Shown here piece by piece: positions 1-14,200 of a stretch of DNA of 64,000 bases. Source of the DNA: Rhabditoides inermis. Its lineage: Eukaryota; Nematoda; Chromadorea; Rhabditida; Rhabditidae. Where the stretch lies: contig CAWZYM010000076.1 of NCBI GenBank assembly GCA_963966185.1, forward strand, positions 267,501 through 331,500, in the 5' to 3' direction. The notes under the pieces are model-generated. The model ran no database searches, was not told where the DNA came from, and saw nothing but the letters and a program-made list of their open reading frames with translations. Numbering within the stretch: position 1 is the stretch's first letter; each line of letters begins with the position of its first letter. Both the position numbers and the translations under genes were made by a program.

Positions 1-183
1 TCTCTCTCTCTGTCTGTCTGTCTTTTTCTTGTCTCACGTCTCTGCATCGGTGACAACAATTATCTAGAGACAGTACTATGACACCTTTTATCTACTCTTC
101 TACTCTCACGTCTGCAGCAGTCACTGCCATTTTCAATAGACAGTTATGTCTACTCTCCCTCCTCTATCCTTCTCTCTCTGTCT

Positions 184-238
<55 letters not shown>

Positions 239-419
239 TTCTATCTCTCTGTCTTTTTCTTGTCTATTCTCACGTCTCTGCATCGGTGACAACAATTATC
301 TAGTCACAGTACTATGGCTTATTTTATCTACTCTTCTACTCTCACCTCTGCAGCAGTCACTGCCACTTTCGATAGACAGTTATGTCTACTCTCCCTCCTC
401 TCTCCTTCTCTCTCTGTCT

Positions 420-462
<43 letters not shown>

Positions 463-630
463 GTCTGTCTTTTTCTTGTCTCACGTCTCTGCATCGGTGA
501 CAACAATTATCTAGAGACAGTACTATGACACCTTTTATCTACTCTTCTACTCTCACGTCTGCAGCAGTCACTGCCACTTCCAATAGACAGTTATGTCTAC
601 TCTCCCTCCTCTCTCCTTCTCTCTCTGTAT

Positions 631-671
<41 letters not shown>

Positions 672-840
672 TTTTCTTGTCTCACGTCTCTGCATCGGTG
701 ACAACAATTATCCAGAGACAGTACTATGACACCTTTTATCTACTCTTCTACTCTCACGTCTGCAGCAGTCACTGCCACTTTCAATAAACAGTTATGTCTA
801 CTCTCCCTCCTCTCTCCTTCTCTCTCTCTTCTCTCTGTCT

Positions 841-881
<41 letters not shown>

Positions 882-1010
882 TTTTTTGTCTCACGTCTCT
901 GCATCGGTGACAACAATTATCCAGAGACAGTACTATGACACCTTTCATCTACTCTTCTACTCTCACGTCTGCAGCAGTCACTGCCACTTTCAATAGACAG
1001 TTATGTGAAA
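1..1010. repeat. CT-rich tandem minisatellite (~200-235 bp unit)
   Basis: About five tandem copies of a unit built from a unique ~130-bp block followed by a (CT)n run. The block contains TCTGCATCGGTGACAACAAT and then CTGCAGCAGTCACTGCCA. Block starts near 35, 270, 480, 682 and 891 give a period of about 200-235 bp, and the differences come mostly from the length of the (CT)n run. The open frames here are Ser/Leu low-complexity translations of the repeat and are not genes. The last copy loses its CT run and the sequence becomes non-repetitive at about 1010. Confidence 0.9.
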
Positions 1011-2206
1011 ACAACTTTTTTACTACTACTCTCTTCTGTCTACTGTCTACTCTCCCTGCTGTCTACTCTCTCACGTTCTAAAAAAAATAATTCGACCGCC
1101 TGTGCTTGCCAAATGACATGTAAGGTGAAATCGATTCTCACCTCACCTCACTTCCACTCGTCACTGTACTGCATCAATAAGCGGAAATTCAGGCTCAATT
1201 TGTTCAAGTAATGAACTCAAAACCTATGTAGTTTCAACTAACAAAAAGAAAACAGTCCATATTTCTTTATCACGTCTACAATGACATCGAGATGACACAG
1301 CTAAAAGAAAATAAGCCGGCTGGCGCGCACTAACTCGTTGTGCGCATGTCTGAAGTAACTTGATAGAGTTTGAAATTGGATTGATCTTCACAAAACATAA
1401 TATATTCACTGAACTTGTCATGAAACACTTTTCTTGTCTTTTAGAACCTCAAACTCGTCGTTTCGTGAAAATTATTAGTTGAAGCTACAAATTTTGTCTT
1501 TTTTTTTCAACTGACTCAATCCATTATTGTTATCTATAGACATAATCCTATCAAAAAAGACACAACTGAGTGGATATGGGTCAGTGATTGCGAATGCCAA
1601 CTATTCGATATCGATCGGTTGACCTGGCGGCTGGCAGCGAGCAATCCGGTAGCGCGACCCCAGCAAGTAACGCGCGCTCAGAAAATGTCTAATACTGTAT
1701 GAAGACAAAGTCCGATCGATCTGAAACTTTGACAGAAGGACTTTTTTGCCCATAAAAGCTTAAGTTTACAAATTGAACCCTCTATCTCGTCTGTACGAAA
1801 AGTCGATCATATTCGCCATATTTGGTGACTTTTCGAAAAAGGAAACCAGTTTCTATAATCTATTATACGTAATCTTTCTTATATTCAATTTTTATAGGAA
1901 TCGAAGATCATGAATTTTGGGTGCATTTTGGGTACATTCGCCTATTTGGGCATGAAGATGAGGTCACAGGCAGCTGGTATCGCGGCTATCGATTTTTTCT
2001 AGGTCGATTCACCTACCCTGCAAATTTCGTTCTAATTGAAGTATTTTGAAATTTTTCTCCATAGTTAAGAGATTAGGTGATAACTATGATTAGGAGATCG
2101 CTATTGACGAGACATTTGGAATTTTGCGTTCTCAGGTATTGAAGAAACTTTCTAGAAAAAAATGAGTAGTTAGAGTGAACTTTGAAAAGAGATATCTCTC
2201 CGGAAG

Positions 2207-2208
<2 letters not shown>
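1011..2208. other. Non-repetitive sequence without recognisable gene
   Basis: About 1.2 kb of AT-leaning sequence between two tandem-repeat domains. I see no exon-like open frame with splice signals, no tRNA or rRNA, and no similarity to the satellite. The short open frames have no recognisable protein character. Confidence 0.6.

Positions 2209-2237
<29 letters not shown>
2209..2237. repeat. (CAGA)n microsatellite at the satellite border
   Basis: About seven CAGA units immediately before the first, truncated satellite monomer. This is the left boundary of the satellite array. Confidence 0.85.
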
Positions 2238-2238
<1 letters not shown>

Positions 2239-2267
2239 CCATAGTAAATATTAGTATGAAAGGGGGA

Positions 2268-5200
2268 TACAATGTTGTAATCGAGTACTCGCAACAGCGA
2301 GAGACGGTGGGACAAAAAGCAGGTAAATCGTGCAAACGTATGTCTTCCCGATTGGGAGTGGGAACAATGCGAAAGTGTTAGTAAGAACCCAGTCTCCTGT
2401 TTTTTAAGTATTCTTCATGAACATTTCGAAAACAGATACAATGTTGTAATCGAGTAGTCGCAACAGCGAGAGACGCTGGGACAAAAGGCAGGTAAATCGT
2501 GCACATGTCTGTCTTTTCGAGTGGGAGTGGGGACAATGCGAAAGTGTTAGTAAGAAACCAGTCTCCTGTATTTCAAAATATTATTCATGAACATATTAAA
2601 AACAGATACAATGTTGTAATCGAGTAATCGCAACAGCGAGAGACGCTGGGACAAAAGGCAGGTAAATCGTGCACACGTCTGTTTTTCTGAGTGGGAGTGG
2701 GGACAATGCGAAAGTGTTAGTAAGAACCTAGTCTCCTGTATTTCAAAGTTTTCTTCATGATTATTTCAAAAACAGATACAATGTTTTATTCGAGTAGTCG
2801 CAACAGCGAGAGACGCTGGGACAAAAGGCAGGTAAATCGTGCACACGTCTGTCTTTCCGAGTGGGAGTGGGGACAATGCGAAAGTGTTAGTAAGAACCCA
2901 GTCTTCTGTATTTCAAAGTATTCTTCATGAACCTTTTAAAAACAGATACAATGTTTTATTCGAGTAGTCGCAACAGCGAGAGACGCTGGGACAAAAGGCA
3001 GGTAAATCGTGCACACGTCTGTCTTTCCGAGTGGGAGTGGGGACAATGCGAAAGTGTTAGTAAGAACCCAGTCTTCTGTAATTCAAAGTATTCTTCATGA
3101 ACCTTTTAAAAACAGATACAATGTTGTATTCGAGTAGTCGCAACAGCGAGAGACAGTGGGACAAAAAAGCAGGTAAACCGTGCACACGTCTCTCTTCCCG
3201 AGTGATAGTGAGGACAACGCGAAAGTGTTAGTAAGAACACAGCGTTCTGCATTTCAAAGTAATCTTCATGAACATTTCAAAAACAGATACAATGTTGTAT
3301 TCGAGTAGTCGCAACAGCGAGAGACGGTGGGACAAAAAGGCAGGTAAATCGTGCAAACGTCTGTCTTGCCCAGTGAGAGTGGGGGCAATGAGAAAATAAT
3401 AGTTAGAACCCAGCATTCTGTATTTAAAGTAATCTTCATGAAGATACAATGTTGTAATCGAGTAGTCGCAACAGCGAGAGACGGTGGGACAAAAAGGCAG
3501 GTAAATCGTGCAAACGTCTGTCTTCCCGAGTGATAGTGGGGACAATGCGAAAGTGTTAGTAAGAACCCAGTCTCCTGTATTTCAAAATATTCGTCATGAA
3601 CATTTCAAAAACAGATACAATGTTGTATTCGAGTAGTCGCAACAGCGAGAGGCGGTGGGACAAAAAGGCAGGTGAAATGCGAAAATGTTAGTAAGGACCC
3701 AGACTCCTGTATTTCAAAGTATTCTTCATGAACATTTCAAAAACAGATACAATGTTGTAATCGAGTACTCGCAACAGCGAGAGACGGTGGGACAAAAAGC
3801 AGGTAAATCGTGCAAACGTATGTCTTCCCGATTGGGAGTTGGAACAATGCGAAAGTGTTAGTAAGAACCCAGTCTCCTGTTTTTTAAGTATTCTTCATGA
3901 ACATTTCAAAAACAGATACAATGTTGTAATCGAGTAGTCGCAACAGCGAGAGACGCTGGGACAAAAGGCAGGTAAAATGCGAAAATGTTAGTAAGGACCC
4001 AGACTCCTGTATTTCAAAGTATTCTTCATGAACATTTCAAAAACAGATACAATGTTGTAATCGAGTACTCGCAACAGCGAGAGACGGTGGGACAAAAAGC
4101 AGGTAAATCGTGCAAACGTATGTCTTCCCGATTGGGAGTGGGAACAATGCGAAAGTGTTAGTAAGAACCCAGTCTCCTGTTTTTTAAGTATTCTTCATGA
4201 ACATTTCGAAAACAGATACAATGTTGTAATCGAGTAGTCGCAACAGCGAGAGACGCTGGGACAAAAGGCAGGTAAATCGTGCACATGTCTGTCTTTTCGA
4301 GTGGGAGTGGGGACAATGCGAAAGTGTTAGTAAGAAACCAGTCTCCTGTATTTCAAAAAATTATTCATGAACATATTAAAAACAGATACAATGTTGTAAT
4401 CGAGTAATCGCAACAGCGAGAGACGCTGGGACAAAAGGCAGGTAAATCGTGCACACGTCTGTTTTTCTGAGTGGGAGTGGGGACAATGCGAAAGTGTTAG
4501 TAAGAACCTAGTCTCCTGTATTTCAAAGTTTTCTTCATGATTATTTCAAAAACAGATACAATGTTTTATTCGAGTAGTCGCAACAGCGAGAGACGCTGGG
4601 ACAAAAGGCAGGTAAATCGTGCACACGTCTGTCTTTCCGAGTGGGAGTGGGGACAATGCGAAAGTGTTAGTAAGAACCCAGTCTTCTGTATTTCAAAGTA
4701 TTCTTCATGAACCTTTTAAAAACAGATACAATGTTGTATTCGAGTAGTCGCAACAGCGAGAGACGGTGGGACAAAAAGGCAGGTAAATTGTGCAAACGTC
4801 TGTCTTCCCGAGTGATAGTGGGGACAATGCGAAAGTGTTGGTAAGAACACAGCGTTCTGTATTTCAAAGTAATCTTCATGAGCATTTCAAAAACAGATAC
4901 AATGTTGTATTCGAGTAGTCGCAACAGCGAGAGACGGTGGGACAAAAAGGCAGGTAAATCGTGCAAACGTCTGTCTTGCCGAGTGAGAGTGGGGGCAATG
5001 AGAAAGTGTTAGTAAGAACCCAGTTTCCTGTAATTCAAAGTATTCTTCATGAACCTTTTAAAAACAGATACAATGTTTTATTCGAGTAGTCGCCACAGCG
5101 AGAGACGCTGGGGCAATAGGCAGGTATATCGTGCACACGTCTGTTTTTCCGAGTGGGAGTGGGGACAATGCGAAAGTGTTAGTAAGAACCCTGTCTCCTG

Positions 5201-8200
5201 TATTTTGAAGTACTCTTCATGAACATTTCAAAAACAGATACAATGTTGTAATCGAGTAGTCGTAACAGCGAGAGACGGTGGGACAAAAAGGCAGGTAAAT
5301 CGTGCAAACGTCTGTCTTCCCGAGTGATATTGGGGACAATGCGAAAGTGTTAGTAAGAACCCAGTCTCCTGTTTTTCAAAGTTTTCTTCATGAACATTTC
5401 AAAAACAGATACAAGGTTGTAATCGAGTAGTCGCAACAGCGAGAGATGCTGGGGGAAAAGGCAGGTAAATCGTGCAAACGTCTGTCTTCCCGAGTGATAG
5501 TGGGGACATCGCGAAAGTGTTAGTAAGAACGCAGTCTCCTGTATTTCAAAATATTTTTCATGAACATCTCAAAAACAGATACAATGTTGTATTCGAGTAG
5601 TCGCAACAGCGAGAGACGCTGGGGCAAAAGGCAGGTAAATCGTGCACACGTCTGTCTTCCCGAGTGATAGTGGGGACAATGCGAAAGTGTTAGTAAGAAC
5701 CCAGTCTCCAGTATTTCAAAGTATTTTTCATGAACATCTCAAAAACAGATACAATGTTGTAATCAAGTAGTCGCAACAGCGAGAGACGCTGGGACAGAAA
5801 GGCAGGTAAATCGTGCACACGTCTGTCTTCCCGAGTGATAGTGGGGACAATGCGAAAGTGTTAGTAAGAACCCAGCCTTCCGTATTTCAAAGTAATCTTC
5901 ATGAACATGTTAAAAACAGATACAATGTTGTAATCGAGTAGTCGCAACAGCGAGAGATGCTGGGGGAAAAGGCAGGTAAATCGTGCAAACGTCTGTCTTC
6001 CCGAGTGATAGTGGGGACAATGCGAAAGTGTTAGTAAGAACGCAGTCTCCTGTATTTCAAAATATTTTTCATGAACATCTCAAAAACAGATACAATGTTG
6101 TATTCGAGTAGTCGCAACAGCGAGAGACGCTGGGGCAAAAGGCAGGTAAATCGTGCACACGTCTGTCTTCCCGAGTGATAGTGGGGACAATGCGAAAGTG
6201 TTAGTAAGAACCCAGTCTCCTGTTTTTCAAAGTTTTCTTCATGAACATTTCAAAAACAGATACAAGGTTGTAATCGAGTAGTCGCAACAGCGAGAGATGC
6301 TGGGGGAAAAGGCAGGTAAATCGTGCAAACGTCTGTCTTCCCGAGTGATAGTGGGGACAATGCGAAAGTGTTAGTAAGAACGCAGTCTCCTGTATTTCAA
6401 AATATTTTTCATGAACATCTCAAAAACAGATACAATGTTGTATTCGAGTAGTCGCAACAGCGAGAGACGCTGGGGCAAAAGGCAGGTAAATCGTGCACAC
6501 GTCTGTCTTCCCGAGTGATAGTGGGGACAATGCGAAAGTGTTAGTAAGAACCCAGTCTCCAGTATTTCAAAGTATTTTTCATGAACATCTCAAAAACAGA
6601 TATAATGTTGTAATCAAGTAGTCGCAACAGCGAGAGACGCTGGGACAGAAAGGCAGGTAAATCGTGCACACGTCTGTCTTCCCGAGTGATAGTGGGGACA
6701 ATGCGAAAGTGTTAGTAAGAACCCAGCCTTCTGTATTTCAAAGTAATCTTCATGAACATTTCAAAAACAAATACAATGTTGTAATCCAGTAGTCGCAACA
6801 GCGAGAGACAGTGGGACAAAAAAGCAGGTAAACCGTGCACACGTCTCTCTTCCCGAGTGATAGTGAGGACAATGCGAAAGTGTTAGTAAGAACCCAGTCT
6901 CCAGTATTTCAAAGTATTCTTCATGAACATCTCAAAAACAGATACAATGTTGTAATCGAGTAGTCGCAACAGCGAGAGACGCTGGGACAAAAAGGCAGGT
7001 AAATCGTGCACACGTCTGTCTTCCCGAGTGATAGTGGGGACAATACGAAAGTGTTAGTAAAAACCCAGCCTTCTGTATTTTAAAGTAATCTTCATGAACC
7101 TTTTAAAAACAGATACCTAGTTGTAATCGAGTAGTCGCAACAGCGAGAGACGGTGGGACAAAAAGGCAGGTAAATCGTGCAAACGTCTGTCTTCCCGAGT
7201 GGGAGTGGTAACAATGCGAAAGTGTTAGTAAGAACCCAGTCTCCTGTATTTCGAAGTATTCTTCATGAACCTTTTAAAAACAGATACAATGTTGTATTCG
7301 AGTAGTCGCAACAGCGAGAGACGCTGGGGCAAAAGGCAGGAAAATCGTGCACACGTCTGTCTTTCCGAGTGATAGTGGGGACAATGCGAAAGTGTTAGTA
7401 AGAACCCAGTCTCCTGTTTTTCAAAGTATTATTCATGAACATTTCAAAAACAGATACAATGTTGTAATCGAGTAGTCGCAACAGCGAGAGACGCTGGGAC
7501 AAAAGGCAGGTAAATCGTGCACACGTCTGTTTTTCTGAGTGGGAGTGGGGACAATGCGAAAGTGTTAGTAAGAACCCAGTCTCCTGTATTTCAAAGTAAA
7601 TTTCATGAACCTTTTAAAAACAGATACAATTTTGTATTCGAGTAGTCGCAACAGCGAGAGACGCTGGGGCAAAATGCAGGTAAATCGTGCAAACGTCTGT
7701 CTTCCCGAGTGGGAGTGGGAACAATGCGAATGTGTTAGTAAGAATCCAGTCTTCTGTAGTTTAAAGTATTCTTCATGAACCTTTTAAAAACAGATACAAT
7801 GTTGTATTCGAGTAGTCGCAACAGCGAGAGACGGTGGGACAAAAAGGCAGGTAAATCGTGCAAACGTCTGTCTTGCCCAGTGAGAGTGGGGGCAATGAGA
7901 AAATAATAGTTAGAACCCAGCATTCTGTATTTAAAGTAATCTTCATGAAGATACAATGTTGTAATCGAGTAGTCGCAACAGCGAGAGACGGTGGGACAAA
8001 AAGGCAGGTAAATCGTGCAAACGTCTGTCTTCCCGAGTGATAGTGGGGACAATGCGAAAGTGTTAGTAAGAACCCAGTCTCCTGTATTTCAAAATATTCG
8101 TCATGAACATTTCAAAAACAGATACAATGTTGTATTCGAGTAGTCGCAACAGCGAGAGACGGTGGGACAAAAAGGCAGGTGAAATGCGAAAATGTTAGTA

Positions 8201-11200
8201 AGGACCCAGACTCCTGTATTTCAAAGTATTCTTCATGAACATTTCAAAAACAGATACAATGTTGTAATCGAGTACTCGCAACAGCGAGAGACGGTGGGAC
8301 AAAAAGCAGGTAAATCGTGCAAACGTATGTCTTCCCGATTGGGAGTTGGAACAATGCGAAAGTGTTAGTAAGAACCCAGTCTCCTGTTTTTTAAGTATTC
8401 TTCATGAACATTTCAAAAACAGATACAATGTTGTAATCGAGTAGTCGCAACAGCGAGAGACGCTGGGACAAAAGGCAGGTAAAATGCGAAAATGTTAGTA
8501 AGGACCCAGACTCCTGTATTTCAAAGTATTCTTCATGAACATTTCAAAAACAGATACAATGTTGTAATCGAGTACTCGCAACAGCGAGAGACGGTGGGAC
8601 AAAAAGCAGGTAAATCGTGCAAACGTATGTCTTCCCGATTGGGAGTGGGAACAATGCGAAAGTGTTAGTAAGAACCCAGTCTCCTGTTTTTTAAGTATTC
8701 TTCATGAACATTTCGAAAACAGATACAATGTTGTAATCGAGTAGTCGCAACAGCGAGAGACGCTGGGACAAAAGGCAGGTAAATCGTGCACATGTCTGTC
8801 TTTTCGAGTGGGAGTGGGGACAATGCGAAAGTGTTAGTAAGAAACCAGTCTCCTGTATTTCAAAATATTATTCATGAACATATTAAAAACAGATACAATG
8901 TTGTAATCGAGTAATCGCAACAGCGAGAGACGCTGGGACAAAAGGCAGGTAAATCGTGCACACGTCTGTTTTTCTGAGTGGGAGTGGGGACAATGCGAAA
9001 GTGTTAGTAAGAACCTAGTCTCCTGTATTTCAAAGTTTTCTTCATGATTATTTCAAAAACAGATACAATGTTTTATTCGAGTAGTCGCAACAGCGAGAGA
9101 CGGTGGGACAAAAAGGCAGGTAAATTGTGCAAACGTCTGTCTTCCCGAGTGATAGTGGGGACAATGCGAAAGTGTTGGTAAGAACACAGCGTTCTGTATT
9201 TCAAAGTAATCTTCATGAGCATTTCAAAAACAGATACAATGTTGTATTCGAGTAGTCGCAACAGCGAGAGACGGTGGGACAAAAAGGCAGGTAAATCGTG
9301 CAAACGTCTGTCTTGCCGAGTGAGAGTGGGGGCAATGAGAAAGTGTTAGTAAGAACCCAGTTTCCTGTAATTCAAAGTATTCTTCATGAACCTTTTAAAA
9401 ACAGATACAATGTTTTATTCGAGTAGTCGCAACAGCGAGAGACGCTGGGGCAATAGGCAGGTATATCGTGCACACGTCTGTTTTTCCGAGTGGGAGTGGG
9501 GACAATGCGAAAGTGTTAGTAAGAACCCTGTCTCCTGTATTTTGAAGTACTCTTCATGAACATTTCAAAAACAGATACAATGTTGTAATCGAGTAGTCGT
9601 AACAGCGAGAGACGGTGGGACAAAAAGGCAGGTAAATCGTGCAAACGTCTGTCTTCCCGAGTGATATTGGGGACAATGCGAAAGTGTTAGTAAGAACCCA
9701 GTCTCCTGTTTTTCAAAGTTTTCTTCATGAACATTTCAAAAACAGATACAATGTTGTAATCGAGTATTCGCAACAGCGAGAGACGCTAGGACAAAAGTCA
9801 GGTAAATCGTGCACACGTCTGTCTTTCCGAGTGGGAGTGGAGACAATGCGAAAGTGTTAGTAAGAACCCAGCCTTCTGTATTTCAAAGTAATCTTCATGA
9901 ACCTTTTAAAAACAGATACAATTTTGTATTCGAGTAGTCGCAACAGCGAGAGACGCTGGGGCAAAAGGCAGGTAAATCGTGCAAACGTCTGTCTTCCCGA
10001 GTGGGAGTGGGAACAATGCGAAAGTGTTAGTAAGAACCCAGTCTTCTGTATTTTAAAATATTCTTCATGAACCTTTTAAAAACAGATACAATGTTGTATT
10101 CGAGTAGTCGCAACAGCGAGAGACGCTGGGGCAAAAGGCAGGTAAATCGTGCACACGTCTGTCTTTCCGAATGATAGTGGGGACAATGCGAAAGTGTTAG
10201 TAAGAACCCAGTCTCCTGTATTTCGAAGTATTCGTCATAAACATTTCAAAAACAGATACAATGTTGTATTCGAGTAGTCGCAACAGCGAGAGACGGTGGG
10301 ACAAAAAGGCAGGTAAAATGCGAAAGTGTTAGTAAGAACCCAGCCTTCCGTATTTCAAATTAATCTTCATGAACATGTTAAAAACAGATACAAGGTTGTA
10401 ATCGAGTAGTCGCAACAGCGAGAGATGCTGGGGGAAAAGGCAGGTAAATCGTGCAAACGTCTGTCTTCCCGAGTGATAGTGGGGACATCGCGAAAGTGTT
10501 AGTAAGAACGCAGTCTCCTGTATTTCAAAATATTTTTCATGAACATCTCAAAAACAGATACAATGTTGTATTCGAGTAGTCGCAACAGCGAGAGACGCTG
10601 GGGCAAAAGGCAGGTAAATCGTGCACACGTCTGTCTTCCCGAGTGATAGTGGGGACAATGCGAAAGTGTTAGTAAGAACCCAGTCTCCAGTATTTCAAAG
10701 TATTTTTCATGAACATCTCAAAAACAGATACAATGTTGTAATCAAGTAGTCGCAACAGCGAGAGACGCTGGGACAGAAAGGCAGGTAAATCGTGCACACG
10801 TCTGTCTTCCCGAGTGATAGTGGGGACAATGCGAAAGTGTTAGTAAGAACCCAGCCTTCCGTATTTCAAAGTAATCTTCATGAACATGTTAAAAACAGAT
10901 ACAATGTTGTAATCGAGTAGTCGCAACAGCGAGAGATGCTGGGGGAAAAGGCAGGTAAATCGTGCAAACGTCTGTCTTCCCGAGTGATAGTGGGGACAAT
11001 GCGAAAGTGTTAGTAAGAACGCAGTCTCCTGTATTTCAAAATATTTTTCATGAACATCTCAAAAACAGATACAATGTTGTATTCGAGTAGTCGCAACAGC
11101 GAGAGACGCTGGGGCAAAAGGCAGGTAAATCGTGCACACGTCTGTCTTCCCGAGTGATAGTGGGGACAATGCGAAAGTGTTAGTAAGAACCCAGTCTCCA

Positions 11201-14200
11201 GTATTTCAAAGTATTTTTCATGAACATCTCAAAAACAGATACAATGTTGTAATCAAGTAGTCGCAACAGCGAGAGACGCTGGGACAGAAAGGCAGGTAAA
11301 TCGTGCACACGTCTGTCTTCCCGAGTGATAGTGGGGACAATGCGAAAGTGTTAGTAAGAACCCAGCCTTCTGTATTTCAAAGTAATCTTCATGAACATTT
11401 CAAAAACAAATACAATGTTGTAATCCAGTAGTCGCAACAGCGAGAGACAGTGGGACAAAAAAGCAGGTAAACCGTGCACACGTCTCTCTTCCCGAGTGAT
11501 AGTGAGGACAATGCGAAAGTGTTAGTAAGAACCCAGTCTCCAGTATTTCAAAGTATTCTTCATGAACATCTCAAAAACAGATACAATGTTGTAATCGAGT
11601 AGTCGCAACAGCGAGAGACGCTGGGACAAAAAGGCAGGTAAATCGTGCACACGTCTGTCTTCCCGAGTGATAGTGGGGACAATACGAAAGTGTTAGTAAA
11701 AACCCAGCCTTCTGTATTTTAAAGTAATCTTCATGAACCTTTTAAAAACAGATACCTAGTTGTAATCGAGTAGTCGCAACAGCGAGAGACGGTGGGACAA
11801 AAAGGCAGGTAAATCGTGCAAACGTCTGTCTTCCCGAGTGGGAGTGGTAACAATGCGAAAGTGTTAGTAAGAACCCAGTCTCCTGTATTTCGAAGTATTC
11901 TTCATGAACCTTTTAAAAACAGATACAATGTTGTATTCGAGTAGTCGCAACAGCGAGAGACGCTGGGGCAAAAGGCAGGAAAATCGTGCACACGTCTGTC
12001 TTTCCGAGTGATAGTGGGGACAATGCGAAAGTGTTAGTAAGAACCCAGTCTCCTGTTTTTCAAAGTATTATTCATGAACATTTCAAAAACAGATACAATG
12101 TTGTAATCGAGTAGTCGCAACAGCGAGAGACGCTGGGACAAAAGGCAGGTAAATCGTGCACACGTCTGTTTTTCTGAGTGGGAGTGGGGACAATGCGAAA
12201 GTGTTAGTAAGAACCCAGTCTCCTGTATTTCAAAGTAAATTTCATGAACCTTTTAAAAACAGATACAATTTTGTATTCGAGTAGTCGCAACAGCGAGAGA
12301 CGCTGGGGCAAAATGCAGGTAAATCGTGCAAACGTCTGTCTTCCCGAGTGGGAGTGGGAACAATGCGAATGTGTTAGTAAGGACCCAGACTCCTGTATTT
12401 CAAAGTATTCTTCATGAACATTTCAAAAACAGATACAATGCTGTAATCGAGTACTCGCAACAGCGAGAGACGGTGGGACAAAAAGCAGGTAAATCGTGCA
12501 CACGTCTGTCTTTCCGAGTGATAGTGGGGACAATGCGAAAGTGTTAGTAAGAACCCAGTCTCCTGTTTTTCAAAGTATTATTCATGAACATTTCAAAAAC
12601 AGATACAATGTTGTAATCGAGTAGTCGCAACAGCGAGAGACGCTGGGACAAAAGGCAGGTAAATCGTGCACACGTCTGTTTTTCTGAGTGGGAGTGGGGA
12701 CAATGCGAAAGTGTTAGTAAGAACCCAGTCTCCTGTATTTCAAAGTAAATTTCATGAACCTTTTAAAAACAGATACAATTTTGTATTCGAGTAGTCGCAA
12801 CAGCGAGAGACGCTGGGGCAAAATGCAGGTAAATCGTGCAAACGTCTGTCTTCCCGAGTGGGAGTGGGAACAATGCGAATGTGTTAGTAAGAACCCAGTC
12901 TCCTGTTTTTCAAAGTATTATTCATGAACATTTCAAAAACAGATACAATGTTGTAATCGAGTAGTCGCAACAGCGAGAGACGCTGGGACAAAAGGCAGGT
13001 AAATCGTGCACACGTCTGTTTTTCTGAGTGGGAGTGGGGACAATGCGAAAGTGTTAGTAAGAACCCAGTCTCCTGTATTTCAAAGTAAATTTCATGAACC
13101 TTTTAAAAACAGATACAATTTTGTATTCGAGTAGTCGCAACAGCGAGAGACGCTGGGGCAAAATGCAGGTAAATCGTGCAAACGTCTGTCTTCCCGAGTG
13201 GGAGTGGGAACAATGCGAATGTGTTAGTAAGAATCCAGTCTTCTGTAGTTTAAAGTATTCTTCATGAACCTTTTAAAAACAGATACAATGTTGTATTCGA
13301 GTAGTCGCAACAGCGAGAGACGGTGGGACAAAAAGGCAGGTAAATCGTGCAAACGTCTGTCTTCCCGAGTGATAGTGGGGACAATGCGAAAGTGTTAGTA
13401 AGAACCCAGTCTCCTGTATTTCAAAATATTCGTCATGAACATTTCAAAAACAGATACAATGTTGTATTCGAGTAGTCGCAACAGCGAGAGACGGTGGGAC
13501 AAAAAGGCAGGTGAAATGCGAAAATGTTAGTAAGGACCCAGACTCCTGTATTTCAAAGTATTCTTCATGAACATTTCAAAAACAGATACAATGTTGTAAT
13601 CGAGTACTCGCAACAGCGAGAGACGGTGGGACAAAAAGCAGGTAAATCGTGCAAACGTATGTCTTCCCGATTGGGAGTTGGAACAATGCGAAAGTGTTAG
13701 TAAGAACCCAGTCTCCTGTTTTTTAAGTATTCTTCATGAACATTTCAAAAACAGATACAATGTTGTAATCGAGTAGTCGCAACAGCGAGAGACGCTGGGA
13801 CAAAAGGCAGGTAAAATGCGAAAATGTTAGTAAGGACCCAGACTCCTGTATTTCAAAGTATTCTTCATGAACATTTCAAAAACAGATACAATGTTGTAAT
13901 CGAGTACTCGCAACAGCGAGAGACGGTGGGACAAAAAGCAGGTAAATCGTGCAAACGTATGTCTTCCCGATTGGGAGTGGGAACAATGCGAAAGTGTTAG
14001 TAAGAACCCAGTCTCCTGTTTTTTAAGTATTCTTCATGAACATTTCGAAAACAGATACAATGTTGTATTCGAGTAGTCGCAACAGCGAGAGACGGTGGGA
14101 CAAAAAGGCAGGTAAATCGTGCAAACGTCTGTCTTGCCGAGTGAGAGTGGGGGCAATGAGAAAGTGTTAGTAAGAACCCAGTTTCCTGTAATTCAAAGTA